A stretch of 56,435 nt of DNA from Iodobacter violaceini (GTDB lineage Bacteria > Pseudomonadota > Gammaproteobacteria > Burkholderiales > Chitinibacteraceae): assembly GCF_011601265.1 (NCBI RefSeq), contig NZ_JAAOLX010000016.1, forward strand, positions 1 through 56,435. Reading direction: 5' to 3'. Below, one piece after another: positions 44,073 to 54,627 of this stretch (its first letter is position 1; each line of letters starts with the position of its first letter). Both the position numbers and the translations under genes were made by a program. The notes under the pieces are model-generated. The model was not told where the DNA came from and ran no database searches. It worked only from the letters and a program-made list of their open reading frames with translations.

Positions 44073-46244
44073 TTAAGTTGCCCCGTATGCTTTTCCATAT
44101 TGGCTGATGCTGCCGTATTGCCCGTAATAGCGCTCTGCCTTTTTAAAATCCAAATGGCTGAGGGTTACGCCTAAAACCCGCCCGCCAGCTTGTGTAAGCC
44201 GCGCCAGATTTTTGCGTGCAATTGGGTGCGGTGTTTCCTGGGCGCGGGTTACAAAAAGGGTATCGCTGCACAGCGGGGCCAAAATAAGCGGGTCGCTGAC
44301 CAGGCTTAATGGCGGGCCATCAATTACCAGCATTTCATAGCTTGCCGATAATTGTTTTAATAATTCGCTGAAACGCTTAGACATCAATATCTCTAAAGAG
44401 CTTGGTGGAATATCTCCGGTGCCAATGCAAAACAATTGGCTGTCGCCTACACGTTGCAGGCATTCTTCCAATGTAGCATTGCCTGCTACCAGATTACTCA
44501 AGCCCGGGCTTGCAGGGTTCAGCCCTAATTTGCGGGCTAAGCCAGGTTTACGCAAATCGGCATCAATAATTAAAGTGCGGCGTGTGCTGGATAATGCCAG
44601 CGCTAAATTACTGGCAAATGTGGTTTTACCTTCATTTGGCATGCTGGATGTAATCAGCAGGGTGCGCTCTGTGGCATCAATTGAAGATAAAGCCACGCCC
44701 GTGCGGGCCGTAAAGATAGATTCGGCATAAATAGATCTTGGCTCACTTAATACTAATTTACCTGCATCACTGGCTTGTTTCTTATTCAGCAGCGGAATGC
44801 TGGTCAGTAATGGGTGGCCTAATAAGCGTTCTACATCATCGCTGTTATTAATTGTGTTATTCAGGCGGTCTAATAAAATAGATGCTGCAGAGGCAAGTAA
44901 TAGCCCAAGTAAGCCGGCCATAATAATAATTTGCGATTTTTTAGGTTTAATAGGTGCAGATGGCGTACTTGCAGCATCAATTACCCGTGCAATGGCAGAT
45001 TGCAAATCTTGTGAAGCCGCTGTTTGTTTGGCGCGGGCAATAAAGTTTTCGTAAAGCTGGCGGTTTGCTGTGGCTTCGCGCTCCAGCACACCCAGCTGTA
45101 CTTCTTTGCGGTTTAAATTAGATACCGCGCCACGCGCCTGGTTTAATACCGCCTCTAAAGCGCGCTCTGTACCCTGCGCTGCTTCATAGCTTTGGCGCAG
45201 GCTGCCTACAACCGCATCGACTTGTCTTTTGGCATTTGCTTTAGCTGCACGTAATTCACCCTCGGCCTGTACCATTTTTGGGTGGTCTACGCCATAGCGC
45301 TGAATTAAATCAGCCATTTTGCTTTCGGCTTCAGCTTCTTGCCTTTTTGCATCAGCAACTTGCGGGTTGGTAATTACGGCGGGCACGCTGCTGTAATCGC
45401 CATTTTTAACTGCAGTCACCTGGCGGTAAGCATTTTCTGCTTCGGCCCGTTTCATTTTTGCGGCAATTAATTGCTGGGTAGCATCTGATACCTGATTGCT
45501 ATTGCCGTTTTGGCCTTCCTTGCTTAAAGAGATAATGCCGTTTGTTTCACGGTATTGTTGTAATGCATATTCGGATTTATCCAGCTTTTCACGCAAGCCT
45601 CCAAGGCGATCATTCAGCCATTTTGATGCGCCTTGCGCCATGGCAAAACGGGCATCTCTGTCGCTGTCGATATACATTTCGGATAATTTATTTGGCACTG
45701 CAGCTGCCAGCTCTTTATCTGTGCTGGTAAAGCTGATTTTGGCCAGCTGGCTGAGGCGCACTAATTCTACATCTACATTTTTGGCAAATGCCGGGTAAAT
45801 AGCTGCTGCCAGTTTGTCTTCTGTCCAGCTGGCTTTTTCTTTAGTTTCTTCTGTTTTCAAAAAAGAAGACCAGAAAGATGCTTTAACCAGGCGCGGGTCA
45901 AACTCCGGGTAGTTCCACAGTTTTAAAGCTTTAATGGTTTTTATCGCTAAATCTCTGGATTGCAAAATCTCGGCCTGGGTTTGAAAGTATTCCCGGTTGG
46001 CCGTTACTCCAGAATAAACCTCTTCTACTGACAAGATTTTTTGCCGGCTAGATTCAATCAAAATCGTTGTGGTAGATCGATAAGAAGGCGCAATAGAAAA
46101 AACAATAGCCGTGGCAACGGCTGCTACGGTAATGGCAAAAACAAGTATTTTCCATTTACGTTTGCTAATGCTGCGCCAATATTCAAGCAGAGGGTTTTGC
46201 TCTGTTGCGGGCATATGCCCTGGCAGGCGTTGAGTCTGGTTCAT
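44073..46244 (-). CDS. Polysaccharide co-polymerase with tyrosine autokinase domain (Wzc/VpsO-like)
   Basis: A 723-residue inner-membrane chain-length regulator and kinase. Order: cytosolic N-terminus, membrane segment (about 34-53), Wzz domain (SYRSTTTILIES), long periplasmic coiled-coil region with GNVR-type repeats, second membrane segment (about 435-455), and a bacterial tyrosine kinase domain. In the kinase, Walker A is SSMPNEGKTT with Lys540, Walker A-prime LIIDADLRKPG (Asp561, Asp563) and Walker B LVIDGPP (Asp642). The C-terminal tail carries five autophosphorylation-type tyrosines (706, 707, 710, 716, 720). It is third in an operon behind the export protein and the outer-membrane barrel. 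Its phosphatase partner is the PHP enzyme downstream. Confidence 0.95.
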   Translation of the reverse strand: MNQTQRLPGHMPATEQNPLLEYWRSISKRKWKILVFAITVAAVATAIVFSIAPSYRSTTTILIESSRQKILSVEEVYSGVTANREYFQTQAEILQSRDLAIKTIKALKLWNYPEFDPRLVKASFWSSFLKTEETKEKASWTEDKLAAAIYPAFAKNVDVELVRLSQLAKISFTSTDKELAAAVPNKLSEMYIDSDRDARFAMAQGASKWLNDRLGGLREKLDKSEYALQQYRETNGIISLSKEGQNGNSNQVSDATQQLIAAKMKRAEAENAYRQVTAVKNGDYSSVPAVITNPQVADAKRQEAEAESKMADLIQRYGVDHPKMVQAEGELRAAKANAKRQVDAVVGSLRQSYEAAQGTERALEAVLNQARGAVSNLNRKEVQLGVLEREATANRQLYENFIARAKQTAASQDLQSAIARVIDAASTPSAPIKPKKSQIIIMAGLLGLLLASAASILLDRLNNTINNSDDVERLLGHPLLTSIPLLNKKQASDAGKLVLSEPRSIYAESIFTARTGVALSSIDATERTLLITSSMPNEGKTTFASNLALALSSTRRTLIIDADLRKPGLARKLGLNPASPGLSNLVAGNATLEECLQRVGDSQLFCIGTGDIPPSSLEILMSKRFSELLKQLSASYEMLVIDGPPLSLVSDPLILAPLCSDTLFVTRAQETPHPIARKNLARLTQAGGRVLGVTLSHLDFKKAERYYGQYGSISQYGKAYGAT

Positions 46245-46291
46245 CTTGCGTAATCCTTGCCTTACCGATAGGGAATGGCGAATTAATCTGT

Positions 46292-46951
46292 TTAGAAAAA
46301 GCTATCTTGCACGGTGATAATGTCACCCGGATAGATAAGGGTATTGAGGCCTACTTTTTGCTGGGCCTGACTTGGGTCATCTGCACGAATAACAAAGATT
46401 TTTTCTTTAGATGCACGCTCTTTAAACCCGCCAGCTAAGGCAATGGCTTTTAATACGGTTAATCCGGGCTGAAAAGGGTAGCCGCCTGCGGTGTAAATCA
46501 TGCCATTGATGTAATAGGGGCGGTATTCTTCAATTAATACGGCTACGCGCGGGTTAACCAGATAGCGCCCTTTTAGCCCCGTGGTGATTAAGCGTTGTAA
46601 ATCACCAGTGGTCATATCTTTGATTACAATTTCACCCAGCACAGGGTATTGCAATGTGCCTGCATCGGTCAGCTTTACCCGCTCACGGCTTAGCTCGTCT
46701 TCGCCAAATACACGAATAGTGACTACGTCACCCGCTCCTAACTTGTAGTTGGATAAAGGGCTGGCTGGTTTAATGCCGGGCAGTTCTGGTTCTGTACTGG
46801 CTTTGGGAGTATTTGATTCGGGGGCATCAAAGATTGATGCGCTGGCATGGGCTGCAAGTAGTGCAGAGGCAAGCAGGGCGGAAGATAAAAAACCTCTGAA
46901 ACGCAGGCCACCCTGCACTTCAGAGGTTGATAGCAACAGTTTAGTTGGCAT
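46292..46951 (-). CDS. Polysaccharide export protein (Wza/VpsN-like)
   Basis: A 219-residue exported protein with a signal peptide (LSSALLASALLAAHASA) and the polysaccharide export domain: YKLGAGDVVTIRVFGEDELS, ILVP-like segments (AGTLQYPVLGEIVI), and one SLBB-type repeat (INGMIYTAGGYPFQPG, LTVLKAIALAGGF), ending with PGDIITVQDSFF. Unlike Wza it has no lipobox Cys and no long C-terminal membrane helix, so it probably works with the beta-barrel encoded just upstream. It lies 47 bases before the kinase gene and 37 bases after the barrel gene; all three belong to one transcript. Confidence 0.93.
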   Translation of the reverse strand: MPTKLLLSTSEVQGGLRFRGFLSSALLASALLAAHASASIFDAPESNTPKASTEPELPGIKPASPLSNYKLGAGDVVTIRVFGEDELSRERVKLTDAGTLQYPVLGEIVIKDMTTGDLQRLITTGLKGRYLVNPRVAVLIEEYRPYYINGMIYTAGGYPFQPGLTVLKAIALAGGFKERASKEKIFVIRADDPSQAQQKVGLNTLIYPGDIITVQDSFF

Positions 46952-46988
46952 CAGTGGAATTTCTCATTTAGTTAATTGTAAGCAAAAA

Positions 46989-48278
46989 CTACAGTGAACC
47001 GCTTAGATTAACCATAAACAGATTACGTTGGTAGTCTTGTTCTGTAATATTTGAGTTGCGTTTTTCGTATCTTAACTCCGCACCTGTTTTTAGCCAGCGG
47101 GTCAGTTTGTAGTCCACACCCAGCCCTGCTGCATAGGTATTATCGGTGCGGGTGATGCCAGAGTAATCACTTTGCACATAGTTAAGATAAGTGCGCGTGG
47201 ATAAATAGCTGCTCCATGCGTGATTCCACTGCAGATTAAGCACATCATCCAGCAAAAAGTTACCAGAGCCGGTGGCTTCTGATGGCGTACGCAGTGCGCT
47301 TAGCTCAAAGCTGCTGTATGTAAGGGGGGTAAAGCGCAGCAGGGCTTCGTAGCTGAACTTGGTGAAATCTTCTTTTGTACTTGTATCGTAATTTTTGTTC
47401 AGCACACCCACTTTTACCGTGCCGGTAAAGTAATCATCTGCATCCCATGTTGCCCCGGTATAAAAGCGATATTCCTTACTGTTTTGCAGATCCGGGTTCA
47501 CCAAGTAATCAAAGTTTTGCACTCTGCCTTCAAAGACTAAGCTTGTTTTTGGCGCTACGCGGTAAAAGAAGCGAGCAGCGGCAGAGAGCGAATCCTGATC
47601 AAAAAATCGCGTTACGTTTTGATTATTGGAGTAGCGCTTATTCTGTACGCCCGCTTCCAGCTCTATACGGCCAGTGGCTTCTGCAGCGCCATAGGCCACC
47701 AGGCCTTTTAAGCCAAAAGAGCGGTATTTGTCTGGCGTGCTTGAGCCGCTGTCGGTAGTGCCCTGTGCATCTTCTGCATAAAGCAGATTGCTAAGAATCA
47801 GCGAGCTCAGGCGGGCGCTGTAAGCGTTTTGTGCTTGAAATTGCAATTCATTGCTGTTGGTATTGTTTTCTTTGCTGTCGAAATAACGTAAAAACTTGCC
47901 GTTATAGCCAAATACATAACGATCGCCGTTGTTTAATAAATCAGCAACAATCGAAGGGCTGATTAATGCGGCGGTTGATGCAATTTCATTTCTATTTGTG
48001 CGGGTTACATTGCTGTCTCTGCCCACTGCAATACCCAGCGTTGGGTAGATAAAAAACGGGCCTGCTTCTATAGCAGAAGGGCTTTGGCGGCCTGTATCTG
48101 CAAATTCTTTTGCATCAAAGCTTGGCTTTGGTTTTGTGCTGTTGGGTGATGATAGTTTATCCAGTAAATCGGCCGAGCTAATTGCTTTAGGCTGCTCGTC
48201 TGCATAGCTGATTGATGCCGTTGCACTCATTGCCAGCGCAAGCGCAATTAATCCGGATACGGGTTTAGCGGTGAACAT
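46989..48278 (-). CDS. Outer-membrane beta-barrel of polysaccharide export (VpsM/EpsL-like)
   Basis: A 429-residue protein with signal peptide (LIALALAMSATASISYA), a short disordered segment, and then regular antiparallel strands with aromatic girdles: GPFFIYPTLGIAVGRDSNVTRT, YVFGYNGKFLRYFD, FGLKGLVAYGAAEATGRIELEAG and so on to VNLSGSL. The RDSNVTRT start is characteristic of the beta-barrel family often next to Wza-type proteins in PEP-CTERM/exosortase and VPS-like loci. It likely provides the outer-membrane exit for the polysaccharide, since the export protein here lacks a membrane anchor. It heads the operon; GGAAA precedes the ATG. The family name is by analogy. Confidence 0.85.
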   Translation of the reverse strand: MFTAKPVSGLIALALAMSATASISYADEQPKAISSADLLDKLSSPNSTKPKPSFDAKEFADTGRQSPSAIEAGPFFIYPTLGIAVGRDSNVTRTNRNEIASTAALISPSIVADLLNNGDRYVFGYNGKFLRYFDSKENNTNSNELQFQAQNAYSARLSSLILSNLLYAEDAQGTTDSGSSTPDKYRSFGLKGLVAYGAAEATGRIELEAGVQNKRYSNNQNVTRFFDQDSLSAAARFFYRVAPKTSLVFEGRVQNFDYLVNPDLQNSKEYRFYTGATWDADDYFTGTVKVGVLNKNYDTSTKEDFTKFSYEALLRFTPLTYSSFELSALRTPSEATGSGNFLLDDVLNLQWNHAWSSYLSTRTYLNYVQSDYSGITRTDNTYAAGLGVDYKLTRWLKTGAELRYEKRNSNITEQDYQRNLFMVNLSGSL

Positions 48279-48922
48279 TTATTTTTCCAGAATGTTGAAA
48301 ATAATTGTTTGATTATGAGGGGCTGTGTTGCAAGGGCATAGACGCAGCTATGTTTATACTTTACCAGCGCAATATTAAATTTTTATGCGGGCATTCTATC
48401 TTTAAATCATCTGGTTTGATAGATATCTCTGCGGGCTTTTGGTATATAAGCAATTAATTGTATATGGATTTTCAGGTTTACTTATGGGATTGAAAACTAG
48501 AAAATTTGAATATTAATAAATGATAATGTTTGATTGTTCTATATTTCACTCTTTATTTTTATCTTAAATTTTTTTATTTTGGTATGGTGTTATTATCCAT
48601 CCTGGGCTTTAAGTATTATTAGCTAATATACTGCTGATTTTTGATTGAAAATATGAAATTAACAGCTTTCTGTTGCATCGAAAACACAGGTTTTTTATTT
48701 AAAACATTGGTAAATAAATTGTTTTGATACTGTCCTAAAGTGTGAACGTATTTCATTAATACATTCGTAGTGCTGTCTTGCTGTGTATTATTTGCAATTC
48801 TCAAGTGATTGAATTTATTTGTTTTTTAGGGGGTTTGAATTTCATATTTCGGGCTGTATGACGGAACGGTGTAGATGGTTTTAAGCTATCGATAAGCGTA
48901 AGTCAATAGCGTATTGGTATTA
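48279..48922. promoter_or_regulatory. Long AT-rich gap upstream of the export operon
   Basis: No gene is supported in these 644 bases between the export operon and a decayed PEP-CTERM gene. It must contain the promoter of the outer-membrane barrel/export/kinase operon. I saw only AT-rich sequence and short dyads, no clear riboswitch, and no exact -35/-10 pair worth naming. Confidence 0.5.
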
Positions 48923-49263
48923 ATGGAGCTAAAATTTTTAACGCTGCTGGTACTTGCATCGCTTTCTATTGGCTCGTAAGCGGAAGCTGAAAATCTGGTC
49001 GTTAATGGCAGCTTTGAAGACGGCAATGCCGGGTTTACAAGTGACTAACACTTTTAGTGAGCGGCTTGGTAAGGAAGGCCGTTATTTTGTTGGCTCTAAT
49101 CTTCGTGATTCACACCCGGATTTTAAGAGCCTTTCAGCTCAAGAAGGGTAACATCGCCATAGCCACTACCGCTCCTGTTCCAGAGCCAGAAACCTACGCT
49201 TTGATGGGCTTGGGTCTGGTTGGTTTGCTTGCTGCCCGTCGTCGTAAGCTGCAATCTGTTTAA
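48923..49263 (+). pseudogene. Decayed PEP-CTERM protein gene
   Basis: Pieces of one PEP-CTERM protein lie in different frames. Frame one, from ATG 48923, encodes a signal peptide (MELKFLTLLVLASLSIGS), meets a stop, then continues as AEAENLVVNGSFEDGNAGF, a common mature start in PEP-CTERM proteins, and meets another stop. The frame then shifts through SERLGKEGRYFVGSNLRD, and the last part encodes the sorting tail VPEPETYALMGLGLVGLLA with ARRRKLQSV, almost the same as in the intact protein at 40951. Stops, frame breaks and missing middle show decay or deletion. A terminator follows. Confidence 0.85.
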
Positions 49264-49320
49264 GTCAGTGTTCTAAGGTGGATATTCTTCTGTGTGCCAA
49301 TAAAGCGGCAGGCAGTTAGA

Positions 49321-49353
49321 AAAAAAACGGGAAGCCCAGGCTTCCCGTTTTTT
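49321..49353. terminator. Bidirectional terminator
   Basis: AACGGGAAGCC and GGCTTCCCGTT form a strong stem flanked by A8 on one side and T6 on the other. It can end both the decayed PEP-CTERM transcript (plus) and the astD operon (minus). Confidence 0.9.
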
Positions 49354-49367
49354 ATTGATTAAGCGCT

Positions 49368-50831
49368 TTACAGGCTAATTCCCGGTGACAGCTGTGCAGG
49401 CAGTACCAGCATGGCTGATTCTATGGATGCCATCGGTGTGGCGCAGTAGTCGGCCGCGTAATAGGCGCTGGGGCGGTGGTTGCCGGATTTGCCGGTGCCG
49501 CCAAATGGCGCGGCAGAGGATGCGCCGTTGGTTGGGCGGTTCCAGTTCACCACGCCTGCGTCGATCTCGGTTTTAAACTCTTCCCATAGCGCCGGATCAT
49601 CGGCCAATAGCCCTGCTGACAGGCCATAGGCCGTATCGTTGGCAATCTCGATTGCCATAGCAAAATCGCTGTAGCGAATAATTTGTGTTAGTGGGCCAAA
49701 GTATTCTTCGTCTGGCAGATTTGTGACCTTGCTCACATCCAGAATCGCCGGTGTCACAAAGGCGTTGCTTGGGTCGGCGTGTTGCATTTTTAGTAATGGC
49801 ACCGCGCCCAAGGCGATCAGCTTGTCTTGCGCAGCCATCAGCTGGCGTGCAGCAGTTAAGGAAATCACTGAGCCCATAAATGGCTGCTCGGCGGCATCAA
49901 AATGGCCGATAGACAGCTTGCCTGCCACTTCAATCAGGCGGGTAAGGAAGCGATCACCAAATTCACCGTGTGGCACCAGAATGCGGCGCGAGCAGGTGCA
50001 GCGCTGGCCAGCGGATAAAAACGCCGATTGAATGGCGTGGTGTACCGCCGCATCCAGCGCTTCGGTCGGGGCAATAATCAGCGGGTTATTACCGCCCATT
50101 TCCAGAGCCAGCATAAAGTCAGGCCGGCCAGCAAATTGCTTGTGCAGCGCCACACCCGTGCCAGAGCTGCCGGTAAATAAGAGGCCATTCAGATCCTCGT
50201 GTTTAGCCAGCGTCATACCGGTTTCTTTTTCGCCCTGCAGCAGCGTCATCACACCAGCAGGCAGGCCCGCCGCTTGCCAAAGCTGCACGGTTTTCTCGGC
50301 CACCAGCGGTGCTTGCTCGGACGGCTTAAACACAATGCAATTGCCCGCCAGCAGCGCAGGCACAATATGGCCGTTAGGCAAATGGCCTGGGAAGTTATAT
50401 GGGCCGTAAACTGCTACTACACCATGCGGGCGATGACGCAAAACAGCGTTGCCATCTGGCGTGGCGCTGCTGCGCTCACCCGTGCGCTCTGCATGGGCGC
50501 GGATAGAAATCTCGATCTTGCCCACCATCGCGGCTACTTCCTGACGCGATTCCCACAAGGGCTTACCGGTTTCAAAGCCAATGGCATGAGCAAGGTCTTC
50601 TTTATGCTCGCCCAGCAGTTCAGCAAAGCGGCGCACAATGGCGATGCGTTCTTCCAGCGAGCTGCGTTTCCAAGCAGGGAAGGCAGCGCGGGCGCTCTGC
50701 ATGGCCAGATTCACATCGTCGCCGCTGGCGCTCTTGCCCTGCCACACCACGGCGTTATTCGCCGGGTTGGTGGAAATCAGTTCACTACCCGTGCCATCTT
50801 GCCATTGGCCATTAATAAACAGTTGAGCCAT
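49368..50831 (-). CDS. astD: Succinylglutamic semialdehyde dehydrogenase AstD
   Basis: AstD oxidises N-succinylglutamate semialdehyde to N-succinylglutamate with NAD in arginine catabolism. The 487-residue aldehyde dehydrogenase has the cofactor-binding YGPYNFPGHLPNGHI and LLAGNCIVFKPSEQAP segments, GSSGTG, the catalytic Glu in ALEMGGNNP and the catalytic Cys in AGQRCTCSRR. The YGPYNFPGHLPNGH pattern is distinctive of AstD. It is the last gene of the astC-aruF-aruG-astD operon and lies 207 bases after aruG, a longer gap than others in the operon. The next step, AstE, is encoded 35 kb to the left. Confidence 0.95.
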   Translation of the reverse strand: MAQLFINGQWQDGTGSELISTNPANNAVVWQGKSASGDDVNLAMQSARAAFPAWKRSSLEERIAIVRRFAELLGEHKEDLAHAIGFETGKPLWESRQEVAAMVGKIEISIRAHAERTGERSSATPDGNAVLRHRPHGVVAVYGPYNFPGHLPNGHIVPALLAGNCIVFKPSEQAPLVAEKTVQLWQAAGLPAGVMTLLQGEKETGMTLAKHEDLNGLLFTGSSGTGVALHKQFAGRPDFMLALEMGGNNPLIIAPTEALDAAVHHAIQSAFLSAGQRCTCSRRILVPHGEFGDRFLTRLIEVAGKLSIGHFDAAEQPFMGSVISLTAARQLMAAQDKLIALGAVPLLKMQHADPSNAFVTPAILDVSKVTNLPDEEYFGPLTQIIRYSDFAMAIEIANDTAYGLSAGLLADDPALWEEFKTEIDAGVVNWNRPTNGASSAAPFGGTGKSGNHRPSAYYAADYCATPMASIESAMLVLPAQLSPGISL

Positions 50832-51038
50832 GTTGCTGTCCTTTATTGTGAAAGTGAGTTCTGGCTTTTAAAAAGTTTTGCAGGCAGCTATGCAGCGTGC
50901 GTTTATTTTGTAAGGTACATATTGATCCTTTAGACCATAACTATCTGCATCAGTTTGATGTACTGATTCTCCCTTTTACAAAGGGGTAGGCTGCATTAAC
51001 TGCCGCCAAATAGTGTGCAGATTTATGGCTTTAGAGGT

Positions 51039-52070
51039 TTACACCACTCTCCGTGGATAAGCTTCCATCATTCTGACCTGATCTCCTGTTTTTACTTGCA
51101 AGGCTCTGGCCTCGGCAGGCGTCAGCATAATCAGGCCTTGCTCCGGCGCGGTATATATCAGCCCGGTGCGAAATGTCTTTAACTGGCTGGTGGCGATTAA
51201 GTGCGGTGCCGATGGTGCTTTTTTTGTATCGCTGATGACTACATTACAAAGGCCACTTTCCCGCATCACACGCAGGCTGTCGATACGGGCTTCCAGCACG
51301 GGGCCTGCTTCAAAGATATCGATGTGCCGCTCTAAGCGTAAGCCTTCGCTTTCTAACAGATGACGGGCAGGGGTGGTATCTTTGTGCGTGGCCCCAATAC
51401 AGGCTTTGGCATCGTCCGGTAAAAAGTCGATATACACAGGAAAACGCGGCATCAGTTCGGCCAGAAAAGATTTTTGACCCAGCGATACCAGCCGGTCTGC
51501 CTCATGAAAATCGATTCGATAAAAATGGCTGCCCAGCGCGCGCCAGAAGGGTGAATCACCATGCTCATCAAATACGCCGCGCATTTCGGCGCAGACGCGC
51601 TCGCCAAAGCGGTCGCTAAATTGCGCCAAAAACATAAAGCGGGATTTGGACAAAAGCGCACCGTTGCAGTTCACGCGGTGCAGCGGGTCTAAAAACAGTG
51701 AGCAAAGCTCGGTGTAGCCGGTGAGATCGTGCGAGATGGTCAGCTTATCCATCTTGCTCCAGATATGCATTTCGCGGCTGGCGTATACCGAGGTGTCGAT
51801 GCGGTAGGTGTAAAAGGGTTGTTCCAGCCCCACGGCGGTTTCAATGCCGCATACGCCGACAATCTCACCGGTGTCGGTTTCTTCCATTAAAAATAAGTAG
51901 CCCTGATCGGCCAGTGCCGCACTGCCTTCCAGTGTGCGACGAACACGGTCGATTCTGGCTGCTTGCGCGCCATGGTCGGGTTTAAGCGTGGTCATGCCGG
52001 GGCCGGCTTTATGCGCCAGCTCGACCAGTTTATCTACATCGCTAAATTGGCAGAGGCGGACAATTTTCAT
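51039..52070 (-). CDS. aruG: Arginine N-succinyltransferase, beta-type subunit (AruG/AstA)
   Basis: Arginine N-succinyltransferase moves succinyl from succinyl-CoA to arginine, the first AST step. The 343-residue protein has the family N-terminus KIVRLCQFSDVDKLVELAHKAG, the motif TTLKPD, the SREMHIWSKMDKLTISHDL segment, and C-terminal DIFEAGPVLEARIDSLR. It follows the sister subunit gene with a 4-base ATGA overlap. Pseudomonas has the same alpha/beta pair (AruF, AruG), whereas E. coli has only AstA, so the beta label rests on order and similarity between the two copies. Confidence 0.93.
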   Translation of the reverse strand: MKIVRLCQFSDVDKLVELAHKAGPGMTTLKPDHGAQAARIDRVRRTLEGSAALADQGYLFLMEETDTGEIVGVCGIETAVGLEQPFYTYRIDTSVYASREMHIWSKMDKLTISHDLTGYTELCSLFLDPLHRVNCNGALLSKSRFMFLAQFSDRFGERVCAEMRGVFDEHGDSPFWRALGSHFYRIDFHEADRLVSLGQKSFLAELMPRFPVYIDFLPDDAKACIGATHKDTTPARHLLESEGLRLERHIDIFEAGPVLEARIDSLRVMRESGLCNVVISDTKKAPSAPHLIATSQLKTFRTGLIYTAPEQGLIMLTPAEARALQVKTGDQVRMMEAYPRRVV

Positions 52071-53092
52071 AATACGGCCCCTGAGTGATTGAGTTTTACG
52101 CAGCGCACTTCGCTGCCAAGATCCACTTCTAATGCGCTGGCTAAGGCGGGTGGTAAGGCCATATCGTGGCTTAGCTGCTTAGGTAAATGGGTTTTAATGC
52201 AGCGAAATTCGCTGCTGGATGTATTGCAGACTAAATAGCTGGCTGTGCCGTGGATGTCTGATTCGTAAGCAATGCGGTGCAGGGCGCTGTGGCGCAGCGA
52301 ATAACAGGCGTCCAGCGTGGCGGTGAGTACGGGGCCGGCATCAAAAATATCAATAAAGCGATCCGGTTCAAAGCCTTCATCCAGATGGCATTGATAAGGC
52401 AGACGCGCGCTGGCATGAGGCTCACCCATGACGCGTTGGGCGTCTTCCGAAAGCAGGGGCACATAGAGCGGATCAACTGGCATCACTTCGGCAATAAAGC
52501 CACGGCTGCGCCCGCCGGATTCGATCTCCATTTCGGCAAAATCACGGCGGGTAAACTTGCGCCCCACGCTCTCCCAAAAAGGCGAGTGGCCATCCGCATC
52601 GGCAATGCCGGGCAACACAGAGAAGATATCTTTACTGAAGCGCTGGCGGTGCTGAGCAATAAACAAAAGGCGCGCGCGTGACAGCAGATCGGCATAGGCG
52701 GCTTTCTCCGGCTCGATATAAAAGCCCGTCAGCCTGGTACAGCTGGTCAGCTCATGCGACATTACTAAGGCGTGAATTCGGTGATTAACCTGTAATTCGC
52801 GCGAGGCGTGCACGACCACTTCATTACGAAAAGCGTAGAAAGGCTCGTGCTGCCCGGCAAGGGCGACGATGCTTGCAGAGCCATATAAAACGCCGTTTTC
52901 TTCTAATACAAATAAATAGCTTTCTTCGCCAGGGTAGTCGATCTCGTTTTGCAGGGAATCAATCGAGCGCAAAATCAGCTCTTGCAGGCGTGCGCGATCC
53001 GGTGGCAGCGAATGCAAAATCGGCCCCTTGGAGCGGGCCATGCGCTCCAATTGATCAAGGTCGGACAGTTTTCCTGGTCTTACGATAAGCAT
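52067..53092 (-). CDS. aruF: Arginine N-succinyltransferase, alpha-type subunit (AruF)
   Basis: Paralogue of the next gene: MLIVRPGKLSDLDQLERMA, ASRELQVNHRIHALVMSHEL, DGHSPFWESVGRKF and FIDIFDAGPVLTATLDACY align with the same positions of AruG. I start at ATG 53092 (341 residues); the frame is open further upstream, but that extension runs through a REP-like element and encodes no family sequence. It is the second gene of the operon, 258 bases after astC, and that gap is filled by two REP-like elements. The two subunits probably form a hetero-oligomer. Confidence 0.92.
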   Translation of the reverse strand: MLIVRPGKLSDLDQLERMARSKGPILHSLPPDRARLQELILRSIDSLQNEIDYPGEESYLFVLEENGVLYGSASIVALAGQHEPFYAFRNEVVVHASRELQVNHRIHALVMSHELTSCTRLTGFYIEPEKAAYADLLSRARLLFIAQHRQRFSKDIFSVLPGIADADGHSPFWESVGRKFTRRDFAEMEIESGGRSRGFIAEVMPVDPLYVPLLSEDAQRVMGEPHASARLPYQCHLDEGFEPDRFIDIFDAGPVLTATLDACYSLRHSALHRIAYESDIHGTASYLVCNTSSSEFRCIKTHLPKQLSHDMALPPALASALEVDLGSEVRCVKLNHSGAVL

Positions 53093-53143
53093 AGGGGCGA
53101 TCCGAATGAGGTGGATGGGGGGTAAACGCACAGGTTTCAAAAC

Positions 53144-53216
53144 CGTCATCCCCGAGTGCTTTAGGCGGGGATCCATGTGTGGCACTGGATCCTGATAAAG
53201 GCGCTCGGGAATGACG
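53144..53216. repeat. REP-like element, copy 2
   Basis: CGTCATCCCCGAG at the left and CTCGGGAATGACG at the right form the outer arms; GGGGATCCA and TGGATCC lie inside. Same family as the element at 12887-12960. It lies between astC and aruF. Confidence 0.8.
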
Positions 53217-53265
53217 TATGGTGTGCTGATTGTGAAATCTTAAAACGCTCCCTGACTTTCACAAC

Positions 53266-53339
53266 CGTCATTCCCGAATGTTTTAGCCGGGGATCCAGTA
53301 TTACAGCGGGATGCCTGAAATAAGCATTCGGGAGTGACG
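53266..53339. repeat. REP-like element, copy 3
   Basis: CGTCATTCCCGAATG and CATTCGGGAGTGACG form the outer arms around a GGGGATCCAG segment. Together with copy 2, 50 bases away in the same orientation, it forms a tandem doublet in the astC-aruF gap. Confidence 0.8.
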
Positions 53340-53350
53340 TAGTCTTTTTT

Positions 53351-54619
<1,269 letters not shown>

Positions 54620-54627
54620 TCACTCAT

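Noticed and set aside
50199-50933. 244-codon open frame on the plus strand opposite astD
   Set aside because: It mirrors the GC-rich astD gene, has no recognisable domain and no ribosome binding site; it is a shadow frame.
53093-53185. 31-residue N-terminal extension of AruF
   Set aside because: The extension is encoded by a REP-like element; the family starts at the Met at 53092.
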